From the NCBI RefSeq assembly GCF_000724085.1, contig NZ_CCDL010000003.1, positions 558,001-622,000 on the forward strand: DNA of 64,000 bases. The letters run 5' to 3'. Numbering within the stretch: the first letter of the stretch is position 1; each line of letters begins with the position of its first letter. Below, one piece after another: positions 42,277 to 52,600 of this stretch. A model generated the notes under the pieces. That model was not told where the DNA came from and did not search any database. It was given only the letters and a program-made list of their open reading frames with translations. Source of the DNA: Oceanobacillus manasiensis (GTDB lineage: Bacteria; Bacillota; Bacilli; Bacillales; Amphibacillaceae). A program made the position numbers and the translations under genes.

Positions 42277-42708
42277 TTGAATCGAATTAATTTAATTACC
42301 CTAGGAGTTCAAGACATCCATAAGTCGTTAACCTTCTATCGTGAGGGATTAGGCTTTAAGACCTCTGTGTCAGACAGAAATCCTGAAGTTGTCTTTTTTA
42401 ACAATCAGGGAACCAAATTAGCACTATTCCCAGTAGAAGAACTAGCAAAGGATATTGGTGAGGAATTGATCGGTCAAAAGCAAGGCTTTTCAGGTATCAC
42501 GTTAGCATATAATGCAGACTCTAAAGAAGGCGTAGACAGGTTTATTGGCAATGCTCGAGATGCGGGAGCAACCATATTAAAAGAGCCTGAAACGGTTTTT
42601 TGGGGAGGATATAGTGGCTATTTTTCTGATCCGGACGGACATATTTGGGAGGTAGCTTATGGGGATATGTGGGAATTTGATGAAAATGAAATGCTAATTA
42701 TTAAATAA
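42277..42708 (+). CDS. VOC-family (glyoxalase/bleomycin-resistance fold) protein
   Basis: A 143-aa vicinal-oxygen-chelate protein with two beta-alpha-beta-beta-beta units: ITLGVQDIHKSLTFYREGLGF at the start and GGYSGYFSDPDGHIWEVAY near the end, the latter carrying the usual metal-site Glu. No canonical glyoxalase I partner residues can be confirmed by eye, so substrate is open. The TTG at 42277 behind GGAGGT was chosen over a GTG at 42268 that overlaps the site. Confidence 0.85.
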   Translation: MNRINLITLGVQDIHKSLTFYREGLGFKTSVSDRNPEVVFFNNQGTKLALFPVEELAKDIGEELIGQKQGFSGITLAYNADSKEGVDRFIGNARDAGATILKEPETVFWGGYSGYFSDPDGHIWEVAYGDMWEFDENEMLIIK

Positions 42709-42727
42709 TAACCAAATAGGAAAGCAT

Positions 42728-42764
42728 ACAAAAAGAAGCTTACATATCAAGCTTCTTTTTGTAT
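42728..42764. terminator. Bidirectional terminator between VOC gene and mtnU
   Basis: ACAAAAAGAAGCTT pairs perfectly with AAGCTTCTTTTTGT around a 7-nt loop; A- and T-runs are built into the arms. Confidence 0.9.
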
Positions 42765-42823
42765 TGCTGTTAAATCTGTTTGTTAAAACAGCTCTCCCGA
42801 TTCAGTTCCCTAGTGGTGCTACT

Positions 42824-43612
42824 CTAATAGCGATAAATATCCGGACGGCGATCAGAAAAAATTGGAATACGCTGTCGAACATCATCTACCTGCTCTATTT
42901 CCAATTCACTGTATAGAATGGTTTCTTCGTCAGCAGCTTCTTCTAGGATCTCTCCCCAAGGCCCAATAACCATAGAATGGCCACCAAACTTATTGTTTGG
43001 ATCAGCACCAACTCGGTTGCAAGCTACAACATAGCATTGATTTTCAATAGCTCTACTGATCAACAATGCTTTCCAATGATCTATTCGTTTTGCAGGCCAC
43101 TCCGCAACCACGTATAAAATCTTTGTATTATCAAGCATATGTGTTCGAATCCATTCTGGAAAACGAATATCATAGCAAATAACACCAGCAGATTTTATTC
43201 CGGCCAGTTCAAAAATGCCATTCTCACTACCTTCGATCAAATGCTTTTCCTCATCCATCAGTCTAAATAGATGTGCTTTTGCATATTCCTTAACGAGTTC
43301 ACCATTTGAATTGATAACGAACATGGAATTGGTTATGCCTCGTTCTGTGTGCTTGGCAACAGACCCTGCGACAAGATGCACATCAAATTTCTTAGCGAGT
43401 CTTGAAAGGAAGGAGAGAGAACGTTCTCCATTAGAGTCGGCAATCTCTTCTAGACGGGTGAGATCATAGCCAGTTGTCCAAAGCTCGGGTAAAACGACCA
43501 CATCTACTTTCTTTTTTTTAAAATTTGCAAACTTGCTTTCTACCTTTTTTTCATTTGCTACCGGGTCTCCAAAAGTAATGTCTATCTGCAACAAGGCAAC
43601 AGACAATGTCAT
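42824..43612 (-). CDS. mtnU: Carbon-nitrogen hydrolase of the methionine salvage locus (omega-amidase-like)
   Basis: A 262-aa nitrilase-superfamily amidase with the Glu-Lys-Cys triad: Glu in VVLPELWTTGYD, Lys in KEYAKAHLF, Cys in SAGVICYDIRFPEW. In methionine salvage, MtnE uses glutamine as amino donor and makes 2-oxoglutaramate; MtnU-type amidases hydrolyse it. The mtnE gene is divergent next door, which supports this assignment. The ATG at 43612 follows AAGGAG. Other Nit-like roles cannot be excluded by sequence alone. Confidence 0.82.
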   Translation of the reverse strand: MTLSVALLQIDITFGDPVANEKKVESKFANFKKKKVDVVVLPELWTTGYDLTRLEEIADSNGERSLSFLSRLAKKFDVHLVAGSVAKHTERGITNSMFVINSNGELVKEYAKAHLFRLMDEEKHLIEGSENGIFELAGIKSAGVICYDIRFPEWIRTHMLDNTKILYVVAEWPAKRIDHWKALLISRAIENQCYVVACNRVGADPNNKFGGHSMVIGPWGEILEEAADEETILYSELEIEQVDDVRQRIPIFSDRRPDIYRY

Positions 43613-43747
43613 CAAATCAACTCCTTCATTTAAAGCAACGCTAAGCTACCATCCTGATCCTAATTTAAATGCTCGATGTTATTGGTGCTTATTATCCCAT
43701 CGCCTCATTTTCCTGTCAATTAACCTGTCCCTTTTGTAAGTGTAGCT

Positions 43748-43762
43748 TTACAAACGTTGTAA
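43748..43762. promoter_or_regulatory. Inverted repeat TTACAAACGTTGTAA between mtnU and mtnE
   Basis: Perfect 6+3+6 inverted repeat in the 203-bp divergent region, 53 bp before mtnE, with another TTGTAA half-site just upstream. A candidate operator for an unidentified regulator. No SAM-box leader is seen on either side of this region. Confidence 0.35.
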
Positions 43763-43815
43763 GTTTGGCTAACATAGATAATTAGAATTTTAGAATTATT
43801 AGAGGTGAGAAAACC

Positions 43816-44988
43816 GTGCAAAGCTTTCCAGTATCAGATACCTTGAAACGCCTGCCAGAACAGTTTTTTGCCAAATTGGTAAAAAAAGTACAAGCATTAA
43901 GCAATGAAGGACACGATATTATTAATCTTGGCCAGGGGAATCCTGATTTGCCAACACCAAACCATATTGTAGAAGAATTAAAAACGGCAGCGGATGATCC
44001 TGTTTATCATAAATATTCTCCGTTTACAGGTCATGCTTTTCTTAAAGAAGCGGTGGCGACATTTTACAAGCGGGAATACGATGTCGATATTGATCCAGAA
44101 TCAGAGGTAGCGATTCTTTTTGGTGCAAAAACAGGATTAGTTGAAATTAGTCAATGCTTGTTAAATGCAGGAGACACAGCATTGTTACCTGACCCTGGCT
44201 ATCCAGATTACATGTCCGGAATTGCGATGGCCAATGCAAATCCAGTCTTTATGCCATTGTTAGAAAAAAATAATTTTCTACCGAATTATCAGCAACTAAA
44301 TCAAGTTGACCTGGAAACAGCGAAATTATTATTCTTAAACTATCCAAACAATCCAACTGCCGGGGTTGCGAACAAGGAATTTTTTGATGAAACAATTGAA
44401 CTAGCAAAACAAAACGAAATATGTGTAGTACATGACTTTGCTTATGGGGCGATTGGCTTTGATGGAAAGAAACCGCAAAGTTTTATGCAATCAGCTGGTG
44501 CAAAGGATATTGGGGTAGAAATGTATACTTTGTCTAAAACGTATAACATGGCAGGTTGGCGTGTTGGTTTTGCTGTAGGAAACACTTCCGTGATTAAAAG
44601 CCTTAACCTGATTCAAGATCACTTATACGTCAGCTTGTTTGGTGCGATACAACAAGCAGCAGAGAAGGCTTTACTCGGGGACCAAACTGCTGTAGACGAA
44701 TTGGTTGCTACCTATGAAAATAGACGGAATGTGTTAGTAGAAAAATTGCAGGAAATTGGGTGGAACGTTCAAGCGCCACGCGGTACATTCTTTGCGTGGC
44801 TTCCAGTCCCAGAGGGATATACATCAGAGGAATTTGCTGACCTCCTTTTGGAAAAAGCACATGTTGTGGTAGCGCCAGGTAATGGATTTGGTGAAGCAGG
44901 AGAGGGCTTTGTGCGAGCGGGCTTGCTAGCTAATGAAGAGCGACTTGCTGAAGCTGCAAATCGAATTGGTAACTTAGGAATATTTTAA
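43816..44988 (+). CDS. mtnE: Methionine salvage aminotransferase
   Basis: A 390-aa class I PLP aminotransferase that converts 4-methylthio-2-oxobutyrate to methionine. GHDIINLGQGNPDLPTPNHIVEE, HKYSPFTG, LPDPGYPDY, LNYPNNPTAGV, VVHDFAYGAIGFDG and the PLP lysine in EMYTLSKTYNMAGWRVGFAVGN are very close to B. subtilis MtnE (YkrV). The GTG start follows an AGGTG site. The C-terminal RAGLLANEERLAEAANRIG is also typical. It lies upstream of the SAM-riboswitch metNIQ operon and divergent from mtnU. Confidence 0.9.
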   Translation: MQSFPVSDTLKRLPEQFFAKLVKKVQALSNEGHDIINLGQGNPDLPTPNHIVEELKTAADDPVYHKYSPFTGHAFLKEAVATFYKREYDVDIDPESEVAILFGAKTGLVEISQCLLNAGDTALLPDPGYPDYMSGIAMANANPVFMPLLEKNNFLPNYQQLNQVDLETAKLLFLNYPNNPTAGVANKEFFDETIELAKQNEICVVHDFAYGAIGFDGKKPQSFMQSAGAKDIGVEMYTLSKTYNMAGWRVGFAVGNTSVIKSLNLIQDHLYVSLFGAIQQAAEKALLGDQTAVDELVATYENRRNVLVEKLQEIGWNVQAPRGTFFAWLPVPEGYTSEEFADLLLEKAHVVVAPGNGFGEAGEGFVRAGLLANEERLAEAANRIGNLGIF

Positions 44989-44996
44989 ACTTTCTA

Positions 44997-45025
44997 TTGA
45001 CAAAGTAGAATCCGAAGATTATGAT
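44997..45025 (+). promoter_or_regulatory. Sigma-A promoter of the SAM-riboswitch leader
   Basis: TTGACA (44997-45002), 17-bp spacer, TATGAT (45020-45025). It starts transcription about 25 bp before the riboswitch P1 helix. Confidence 0.85.
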
Positions 45026-45053
45026 AATCATTACGTTAACAATATGAATATTT

Positions 45054-45153
45054 CTTATCTAGAGTGACGGAGGGAAAGGCCCGTTGATGTCACAGCAACC
45101 TTCCATTTGGAGTGGTGCTACTTCCTTCAGAATGATTCATTCTGGAAGATAAG
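45054..45153 (+). ncRNA. SAM riboswitch (S-box) controlling metNIQ
   Basis: The P1 helix is CTTATCT (45054-45060) with AGATAAG (45147-45153). Between lie the S-box landmarks in order: AGAGTGACGGAGGGA, GGCCCG, TGATGTCACAGCAACC, GGTGCTACTTCC. Binding of S-adenosylmethionine to this fold favours the downstream terminator and turns off methionine import. Confidence 0.97.
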
Positions 45154-45174
45154 TGTGAGATACTTTTAATCGAC

Positions 45175-45205
45175 ACCCTCTTTCATGATGAAAGGGGGTT
45201 TTTTG
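45175..45205 (+). terminator. SAM-riboswitch expression-platform terminator
   Basis: ACCCTCTTTC (45175-45184) pairs with GAAAGGGGGT (45190-45199), then a T run. It ends about 38 bp before metN and is the conditional terminator of the S-box leader. Confidence 0.92.
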
Positions 45206-45242
45206 ATGGATTGGATTTACAGTCGGAATTGGAGTGAACGTT

Positions 45243-46256
45243 ATGATCAAGGTTGAGCAGGTCAGCAAAGTATATAATACGAAATCCGGCCAAGTAGTCG
45301 GTGTAGACAATGTCTCTTTGGAAGTACCTAGAGGAGAGATATACGGTATTGTCGGCTATAGTGGTGCTGGGAAAAGTAGTTTGCTACGCTGTATAAATAT
45401 ATTAGAGCGGCCAACATCTGGAAAGATTGTGGTAGATGGTATTGATTTACTTCAACTTTCTCCAAAGAAATTAAGAGAGGCACGACAATCAATCGGAATG
45501 ATATTTCAAGGGTTTTATCTTGCTTCTGCAAAAACGGTATTTGATAATATCGCCTTTGCTTTAAAAGCAGCTGGAGTAGCTGCGTCACAAAGGAAGCAAC
45601 GCGTATTAGAGCTACTTGATCTAGTTGGTCTAACGGACAAAGTGAACCATTATCCTGCTCAGCTAAGTGGTGGGCAAAAACAGCGTGTTAGTATTGCCAG
45701 GGCGCTTGCCAATAATCCAAAAGTGTTACTATGTGATGAAGCAACCTCCGCATTGGATCCGAGCACAACGAAATCAATTTTACAGCTATTAAAGAAAATT
45801 AACCAAGAGCTTGGGATCACCATCGTTTTAATTACCCATGAAATGGAAGTAGTCAAGGAAATTTGTGATACATGTGCTGTTATGCAGGATGGAAAAATTA
45901 TTGAGCAGGGACCTTCTTATGATATTTTTGCAAATCCGAAAGAAGAACTGACTAAGCAATTCATTGACACGGTTATGAATTTTGAATTGCCGGCAAAATT
46001 ACTTAAAGCATGTAAAGGCACGATACTACAATTGCAATTTCGTGGAGATTTGGCTAGCGACCCAGTTGTATCAGATATGCTCCAAAAGTTTCAGGTCAGT
46101 GGGAATATTCTCCATGGCAAGGTAGAGTACATAAAAGAGACTCCATTAGGGATTTTTATTATGGAGCTGTTGGGGGACACGCAAGAAGTGTCGGCAGCGA
46201 AGATTTATTTAAAAGAGCGGTTAAAGCAAGTGGAGGTGATTCAACATGCTCGATAG
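45243..46256 (+). CDS. metN: Methionine ABC transporter ATP-binding protein
   Basis: A 337-aa ATPase: Walker A GYSGAGKSS, signature LSGGQKQRV, Walker B VLLCDEATSALD, H-loop THEMEVV. The C-terminal 75 residues form a NIL domain that binds methionine and gives feedback inhibition. The ATG at 45243 has GGAGTGA upstream; a GTG at 45234 overlaps it. S-box control and the metI/metQ partners fix the substrate as methionine. Confidence 0.95.
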   Translation: MIKVEQVSKVYNTKSGQVVGVDNVSLEVPRGEIYGIVGYSGAGKSSLLRCINILERPTSGKIVVDGIDLLQLSPKKLREARQSIGMIFQGFYLASAKTVFDNIAFALKAAGVAASQRKQRVLELLDLVGLTDKVNHYPAQLSGGQKQRVSIARALANNPKVLLCDEATSALDPSTTKSILQLLKKINQELGITIVLITHEMEVVKEICDTCAVMQDGKIIEQGPSYDIFANPKEELTKQFIDTVMNFELPAKLLKACKGTILQLQFRGDLASDPVVSDMLQKFQVSGNILHGKVEYIKETPLGIFIMELLGDTQEVSAAKIYLKERLKQVEVIQHAR

Positions 46257-46908
46257 AATCGTCGAAATCCTTCCCGAATTGAATGCTGCGTTCTTTGAAA
46301 CATTATTAATGGTTGGTATAGGGTTGCTTGTAGCTCTTATCCTTGGCCTTCCTATTGGTATTTTACTTTATGTTACAGATAAAGGCTTGTTTTGGGAGAA
46401 TCGGATAGCGAAAAGTACTATTGGTATTTTGGTTAATCTTGTCCGGTCTGTACCTTTTATTATCCTGCTTGTCTTTCTATTCCCTGTTACAGATCTCATC
46501 GTCGGACGTATTACTGGTCCGCTTGCAGCATCGGTATCCCTATCTGTGGCGGCCATTCCGTTCTATGCTCGTATTGTAGAGTCTGCTGCCAGAGAGATTG
46601 ACAAAGGTGTCATTGAAGCAGCTATAGCTGTTGGGGCTTCCCCTTGGTTAATTATCAAGGATATTATTCTCCCTGAAACAAAACCGGGACTTATCAGTGG
46701 GTTAACGATCACAGCAATTAGTTTAATTGGTTATTCCGCCATGGCTGGGACAATTGGTGGTGGCGGAATTGGGGACTTAGCCATTCGCTATGGGTATTAC
46801 CGGTATGACGACACGGTAATGATTACCACAGTTATTGTACTAATTGTATTGGTACAGCTTATACAATATCTTGGTGATTTTATTGCTAAGACTGTAAATA
46901 AAAAATAA
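46246..46908 (+). CDS. metI: Methionine ABC transporter permease
   Basis: A 220-aa permease with five helices. The EAA loop ESAAREIDKGVIEAAIAVGASPWLIIKDIILPE and the segment GYSAMAGTIGGGGIGDLAIRYGYYRY are hallmarks of MetI. Start overlaps metN by 11 bases with an AGGTG site inside metN. Confidence 0.95.
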   Translation: MLDRIVEILPELNAAFFETLLMVGIGLLVALILGLPIGILLYVTDKGLFWENRIAKSTIGILVNLVRSVPFIILLVFLFPVTDLIVGRITGPLAASVSLSVAAIPFYARIVESAAREIDKGVIEAAIAVGASPWLIIKDIILPETKPGLISGLTITAISLIGYSAMAGTIGGGGIGDLAIRYGYYRYDDTVMITTVIVLIVLVQLIQYLGDFIAKTVNKK

Positions 46909-46932
46909 AAAACATATGGAGGAACAACAACG

Positions 46933-47772
46933 ATGAAAAAAGCACTTATAGCATTTGCAACATTGTTATGTATTCTTTTACTCGCAGCATGTGGGAACGA
47001 TGACTCTGGAACAGGGGAAAATGAAAATGAGGGCGAGTCTAAATCCATTAAGTTCGGTGCCACTGTAGGACCGTACAGTGATATGGTAACAAAAGCTCTT
47101 GTGCCACTCTTAGAAGAAAAGGGCTATGAAGTAGAAAACCAAGAGTTTACTGATTATGTCCAGCCAAATAACGCTTTATCTAGAGGTGATCTAGATGCGA
47201 ACCTATTCCAGCACACTATTTATTTAGAAGCCTTCTCAGAAGAAAATGATATGGATCTTTCCTCAGTAATAGCTGTACCAACAGCTCCGATGGGCTTATA
47301 TTCCAATTCTTTCGCAAGTACGGAAGAGATAGCTGAGGGTAGCACAATTGCAATAGCCAATGACCCCACCAATCTTTCCAGAACGCTGCTAATGTTACAG
47401 GATCAAGATTTGATCACGATTAATGAAGAAGTTGATCCGTTAAAAGCTTCAGTTAATGACATTGTGGAGAATCCAAAGAACCTTGAGTTCGTGGAAGTGG
47501 AAGCAGGTCAGCTACCACGTTTAGTTGATAGCGAGGATGCTGCTGCAGTTCCAGGAAACTTTGCACTGGCAGCAGATATGGATCTACTAGATGCGTTAGC
47601 TTTAGAAGAAATGCCGGATGATTACAGAAACGTCGTTGCCGTTAATACAGAAGATAAGGATGCTCAGTTTGCCAAAGATATTAAAGAAGTTATCGAATCA
47701 GATGAATTTGAAAAAATTATGGATGAAGAATTCCAAGGTTTTGGTAAACCAGGTTGGATGACTGGAGAATAA
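46933..47772 (+). CDS. metQ: Methionine-binding lipoprotein
   Basis: A 279-aa NlpA-family lipoprotein: signal peptide with lipobox LAAC (Cys20), an acidic linker (DDSGTGENENEGE), then IKFGATVGPYSDMV, NQEFTDYVQPNNALSRGDLDANLFQH, IAVPTAPMGLYS and FALAADMDLLDALALE, all typical of MetQ. The acidic linker is in keeping with a salt-tolerant host. GGAGG site precedes the ATG. Terminator follows. Confidence 0.95.
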   Translation: MKKALIAFATLLCILLLAACGNDDSGTGENENEGESKSIKFGATVGPYSDMVTKALVPLLEEKGYEVENQEFTDYVQPNNALSRGDLDANLFQHTIYLEAFSEENDMDLSSVIAVPTAPMGLYSNSFASTEEIAEGSTIAIANDPTNLSRTLLMLQDQDLITINEEVDPLKASVNDIVENPKNLEFVEVEAGQLPRLVDSEDAAAVPGNFALAADMDLLDALALEEMPDDYRNVVAVNTEDKDAQFAKDIKEVIESDEFEKIMDEEFQGFGKPGWMTGE

Positions 47773-47785
47773 AAATATAAATAGT

Positions 47786-47830
47786 AAAACCCTTATTATG
47801 CTTCGGCTTCGACATAATAAGGGTTTTTGT
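47786..47830 (+). terminator. Rho-independent terminator of metNIQ
   Basis: AAAACCCTTATTATG pairs perfectly with CATAATAAGGGTTTT, followed by T-rich sequence. Confidence 0.93.
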
Positions 47831-47971
47831 ATATTTAAGATCAATACTACAAATTACTTGTACTTCATTTAATAACTAATCTTTAGAAAAGAGGCTGTAT
47901 CGGTGTTATATTTGGAAAGGATAAGAAAGACTATTTACTATACCCCTTATAACTCAAGTGGAGGTTACAAG

Positions 47972-48628
47972 ATGAAAGGAATAATTTCATTTACTTACCG
48001 TACCCCAAAGGGTGCAGATACCGTCTTTTACTCAGAAGAAATGCGTGCTTCCAAAGCCTTATTACTAATAGAAGACATGGAAAAAACAGGGCGAGCTAAA
48101 GATATTCAATTTATAGATACGCACGAACACGTATGGAGGGTGAAAGAATTACGTAAGCAACTAGAAGAAATAAAAACTGAGCCTCATAATATTAAAATAT
48201 ACTTTGATGGTGGATTTGATCTTAAATCAAAAAAGTCAGGTCTTGGTTGCGCCGTTTATTATGAACAGAACGACAAAACATTTCGTATAAGAAGAAACGC
48301 GCTGGTAGAAGAACTTGAATCTAATAATGAGGCTGAATATGCTGCGCTTCACTTGGCTGTGCAGGAAGTGGAAGAACTTGGTGGACATCATATGCCCATT
48401 ACCATCATTGGCGATTCTCAAGTCGTGATTAAACAGCTCGAAGAGGATTGGCCCTGTTATGAAAAGGAACTTGCAAAATGGGCAAACCGTATTGAAGTAA
48501 AGTTGGAAAAATTGGGTTTAGAGGCTGAATTTGAACTCGTCTCCCGTAAGAACAATCGTGAAGCAGATCAGCTTGCTTCTCAAGCTTTAAAAGATGTTAA
48601 CATTTCGAGTTTAAAAGAAATTGAATAG
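47972..48628 (+). CDS. RNase H-fold (RnhA-like, YpeP-type) protein
   Basis: A 218-aa protein: an N-terminal 65-residue part (ISFTYRTPKGADTVFYSEEM and following) of unknown role, then an RNase HI domain with the four acidic residues in YFDGGFDLKSK, NNEAEYAALHLAV, IIGDSQVVIKQL and NREADQLASQAL. It resembles B. subtilis YpeP/YpdQ-type proteins. The ATG at 47972 follows GGAGG; the longer frame from 47903 has no site. Catalytic residues look complete; in vivo substrate unknown. Confidence 0.82.
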   Translation: MKGIISFTYRTPKGADTVFYSEEMRASKALLLIEDMEKTGRAKDIQFIDTHEHVWRVKELRKQLEEIKTEPHNIKIYFDGGFDLKSKKSGLGCAVYYEQNDKTFRIRRNALVEELESNNEAEYAALHLAVQEVEELGGHHMPITIIGDSQVVIKQLEEDWPCYEKELAKWANRIEVKLEKLGLEAEFELVSRKNNREADQLASQALKDVNISSLKEIE

Positions 48629-48658
48629 TAAAGTTGAAAAATAAGCTAAGGAAATAAT

Positions 48659-48733
48659 AAGCAAACCCTCTGGTGAACAAGTGCCCTTTTTGAAGGTCAT
48701 GTACTACAAGAGTTGGCAGGGTTTGCTTTTAAT
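48659..48733 (+). terminator. Long-loop hairpin with T tail after RNase H gene
   Basis: AAGCAAACCCT (48659-48669) pairs with AGGGTTTGCTT (from 48718), followed by TTT. The loop is nearly 50 nt, unusually long for a terminator, so it could also be the 3' end of a small RNA. The remaining 48734-48942 holds no visible gene. Confidence 0.6.
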
Positions 48734-48942
48734 GTTTTGAAAACATAGAATAGAACTGTTAAATAGGAATACAATTGGCTAGATTTGGGTAATAAATAGT
48801 TACACAGAAAAGTTCATGAGAATAACACTAGGCGTTGGACATTTTGTTCGTTTTACAGAACAGTTGAGGATGTATAGAACTTGTACAGTCGTTATCGTTA
48901 AACTAAGATCACGTATTTTATAATTTATTGAGGGTGTCTTAT

Positions 48943-49608
48943 ATGATCAAATTATTAATTGTTGGTCCTCCAAGTGTCGCTGCAAACAAGCTTTATAGCA
49001 CAGTGCCAAGTGAAACTGCTATAAAGGTTTTGGGCGTTATGGATGATGAAGCAAATATAAAAAATACTTTAATGCGGAATGAGGCAGATCTTGTTTTAAT
49101 TCATCAAGCTGAAGAGAACTTATTTTTAGCTGAAAGAATGAAACAATATTCTCCAAAAGTTAAGTTATTGTTCGTATTAGCTTCACCCGACCGAGATGCT
49201 GTTCTTTATGGATTAAAAATTGGGGTAGTATCTTTTATTCTTGATAATGTGACACCACATTGTCTTGTAAGATCAATTAAAAATGTAAATGAGGATCTTC
49301 ATGTTGTGTCAGGAGAGCTTGTAAGAAACTTTTTTTCTGAAGTTCCAACAGATGATTTTTTTGAAAAACAACTTTTTAAACATAAGCTAATGAGACATTA
49401 TTCTTTATCCTCTAGAGAAAAAGAAGTTGCTTTTTTGGTTTATAAAAACAAAAAAAACGTAGAAATCGCAGAAAGATTGCAGCTTAAAGAAAAAACAGTG
49501 CGGGATTATGTCAGTAAAATGTATCGCAAATTTGAGGTTAGAAAAAGAAAGGAACTGATACAAATTCTTAATGAAATAATGAGTAGGTATGAAATAGACA
49601 AAAAGTGA
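48943..49608 (+). CDS. LuxR/NarL-type regulator with degenerate receiver domain
   Basis: A 221-aa protein arranged as receiver plus LuxR helix-turn-helix. The receiver keeps its fold but not its chemistry: the first-strand acid pair is VGPP, the phospho-acceptor position in DLVLIHQ is His/Gln rather than Asp, and the switch Lys position in SFILDNVTP is Asp. It should not be phosphorylated. The C-terminal SLSSREKEVAFLVYKNKKNVEIAERLQLKEKTVRDYVSKM is a normal DNA-binding domain. The ATG at 48943 with GAGGGTG was chosen over a start 5 codons earlier. Convergent with the hybrid kinase that follows. Confidence 0.8.
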   Translation: MIKLLIVGPPSVAANKLYSTVPSETAIKVLGVMDDEANIKNTLMRNEADLVLIHQAEENLFLAERMKQYSPKVKLLFVLASPDRDAVLYGLKIGVVSFILDNVTPHCLVRSIKNVNEDLHVVSGELVRNFFSEVPTDDFFEKQLFKHKLMRHYSLSSREKEVAFLVYKNKKNVEIAERLQLKEKTVRDYVSKMYRKFEVRKRKELIQILNEIMSRYEIDKK

Positions 49609-49659
49609 CTGCCTAAAATAATATGCGAGGGGAGCATGAGTGGAATAAATTCACCTAGC

Positions 49660-52600
49660 TCACCCAGTTGGAATAGTAAAGGATATCGTAGTTCCTACAT
49701 TCAACTCACTTTTAATGTCTAATCCCTTGCCAAATAATTGACGTAATCGTCTGTCCGTATTGAATATTCCTACGCCTGTCCGCTCAGTAGGTTGATAGTT
49801 TGCAAGGTGCGCCTGTTGTTCGGGATGCATACCGACACCATTATCACTAATTGAAATTCTCGTAAGCCCATCATCCTGTTTTTTTACCTGAACAATAATT
49901 TTACCACCTATAGCTTTCTTTAATATCCCATGGTTAATTGCATTTTCAACCAATGTCTGAATGGACAGTGGTGGCAATTTTACATTAATGCTTTGGTCGA
50001 CAGCCCATTCTACTTTGACACGGTCGCCAAATCTAGCTTTTTCAATTTCAATGTAGGAATGTACCATTGTTAATTCCTCTTTAAGGCCGACTAGGCTATC
50101 AGTGTTTTTGAAAGCAAAACTAGTTTGAATGAACTGAATGAAATGATCTAATACATATCGCATTTTCACTTCATCAACTTCCATTAAATACAAAATAGAG
50201 TTCAAGGTGTTAAATAAAAAATGTGGTTTAATTTGCGCTTGCAACCAAGCCGCTTCCATGCGCATATGCTCGGTAATAGAAGTTTTTAGTTTTACAAGCA
50301 CGTCTACACGGGATCTCAATTCCATGGGATCTATAGGTTTGGCAATATAATCATTTGCACCAGAAGAAAAACCAGTATATAAATCCTCTGGACTGTTTCT
50401 AGCTACAAGCAATAGGATAGGCAATTCAGAAAGGGTGTATTGCTGCCTAACCTTCTTTGTTAGTTCATACCCTGACATATATGGCATCATGACATCCGTA
50501 ATCAGCAAGTGGAATTTATCCATTTGTAATTTTTCTAACGCATCGGCTCCGTTTAACACAGTGGTTATCTCATATTGCTCTGACGCCAGTAAACTTTTTA
50601 GCACCCGTAGGTTAATTGTCTCATCATCCACAATTAAAATCTTTGGCGTTTCAGAGTGAAGAATAGCACGCCTTTTTTCCAAGCTCTTTGTAACGGCAGC
50701 TTCATCTCGTCCCGTTGGGGAAGCAGATGATTTCTCAACTTGAACGACATTCTCCTTGGCTAAAGGTAAAGAAAAAGAAAATACGGATCCTTTATGAACC
50801 TCTGAAAGAACTTTCATTTCCCCACCATGTAATTTAACTAACTGATTGGTAATGGTTAAACCTAAGCCAACACCACCTCTAACGTCAATATTGTCTTCGA
50901 CTCCTTGTTCATATGGCTGAAAGATAGAATGGATCCTATCCTTCCTCATCCCAATACCAGTATCCGAAACTGATATCACGGCTTTGTTCTCCAAATATTC
51001 GGCGGAAATAGTGATCGTTCCTTTTTCAGTATACTTAATCGAATTATGGAGTAAGTTTATAAGAATCTGAATTAATCTATTTTCATCTGCAATTACAATC
51101 CGGGCATCTCTTGATATATTATTTTTTATTCGAACTGGTCGGTCCTCAACTAAATAAAGGAGCATATCTACTACTCCAGCCGTAATGGCTTGTAAATGTA
51201 CCGGTTTCAATTTTAAGCTCAATTTTTTCTCTTTAATTTTCCCCAAATCTAACAGATCATTGATCATGGAGGACATTCGTTTACCTACAGTAACGAGTAA
51301 TGCCAAATCCTGACGATCCTGCACATTCAACTTATTTTCCTTATTATGTAGCAAAGAATGGCCAATATTAATCATACTGTGTAATGGATTACGTAGTTCG
51401 TGCGATGTATTAGCAAGGAATGCATCCTTTCGCTTATCCGCTTCGAGTAGTTCTTCGGAAAGCCTCTCTATCCGATGTACATTTCGAAAGAAACGCTTTA
51501 ACCAGAAAGCGGAAAAGAGAAAGATAGTAATCAATAAATCAACAGGATAGAAAAAACGTTCAATCGTAGTGTTGCTATATATAATTGCCCATATAACATT
51601 ATTTGTTATAGCAGCAGCACTTAACAACAAGTACAAAACATCTTCCAATTGATTCTTGGTTGCTTTGTAAAACTGTACGGTAATAAAGCAGGTAGTAGTT
51701 AGTAAAACAATGCCTAATAGGAAGCTTGCCTTAAGTATGTATGATACTGGTGCTAGAATGATAAATCCTACGTATACCATACAAGCAGCTAGAAACCAGT
51801 TGAGTAACGTTTTGTTTGCAAACTCCGGAAGTAAATGCTTAAAGAATAAAAGCATAAAAGAAGCGATACTTGTATATACCAAGAATAATAGCTTTACACT
51901 AATTTCATAAGGAATAGGCATAAGTTTTAATAAGAATTTATCTACATCTAAAAGAATCATAAACATCGCAGCGATAAGTAACAGAAAAAAATATAATAAG
52001 CTTTTTGGCCTTTTACCAAAAAAATATAGAAATGCAGTAAATATAGCAACAACTCCAAGTACGGCTAGAACAACGATTTGACTAATAACAGAAAAAGCCG
52101 TCTCCTTATTAATTGCTTCGGCATATCCAAACTTCACAACGCCTACTTCTGAGGATCTAATTGGATACTTTCCGTGGGCAACCTGTATGGTCATGTCCAC
52201 TGCGTCCTTTTCTGAACGAAAGGAAACAGTGTAGGGGACCTTTAAGGGAGCATATTCCGACAGTTTTGTTGAAGGATTACCTGATCCGCCAATCTCAACT
52301 CCATCAATAAATAGCTTTGAGGCAGATTGTATAATAGGCATGCGTATTCCATAGTCGACTGTTGCACTAGATTTGGGTAGAAGGATTTTTAAATGATACG
52401 TTCCAACAGTGTAGTCAGAATGGTGTGGAATCTTATTCCAACCATTGGGGAAGGTACTATACGCCCCGTTGTCTGGTGTCTTTAGTAGTGCTTTATCCAA
52501 TAATACATCTGGGTAAAACTTCCATTTGCCTAAGAGAGGGATAGTTAGCCTATCTTCTAGCTGACCCTGTCTTAAGTCAAGTACACCATTATCTGCAATG

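Noticed and set aside
43620-43815. A second SAM riboswitch upstream of mtnE
   Set aside because: None of the S-box landmarks found at 45054-45153 occurs in this interval.
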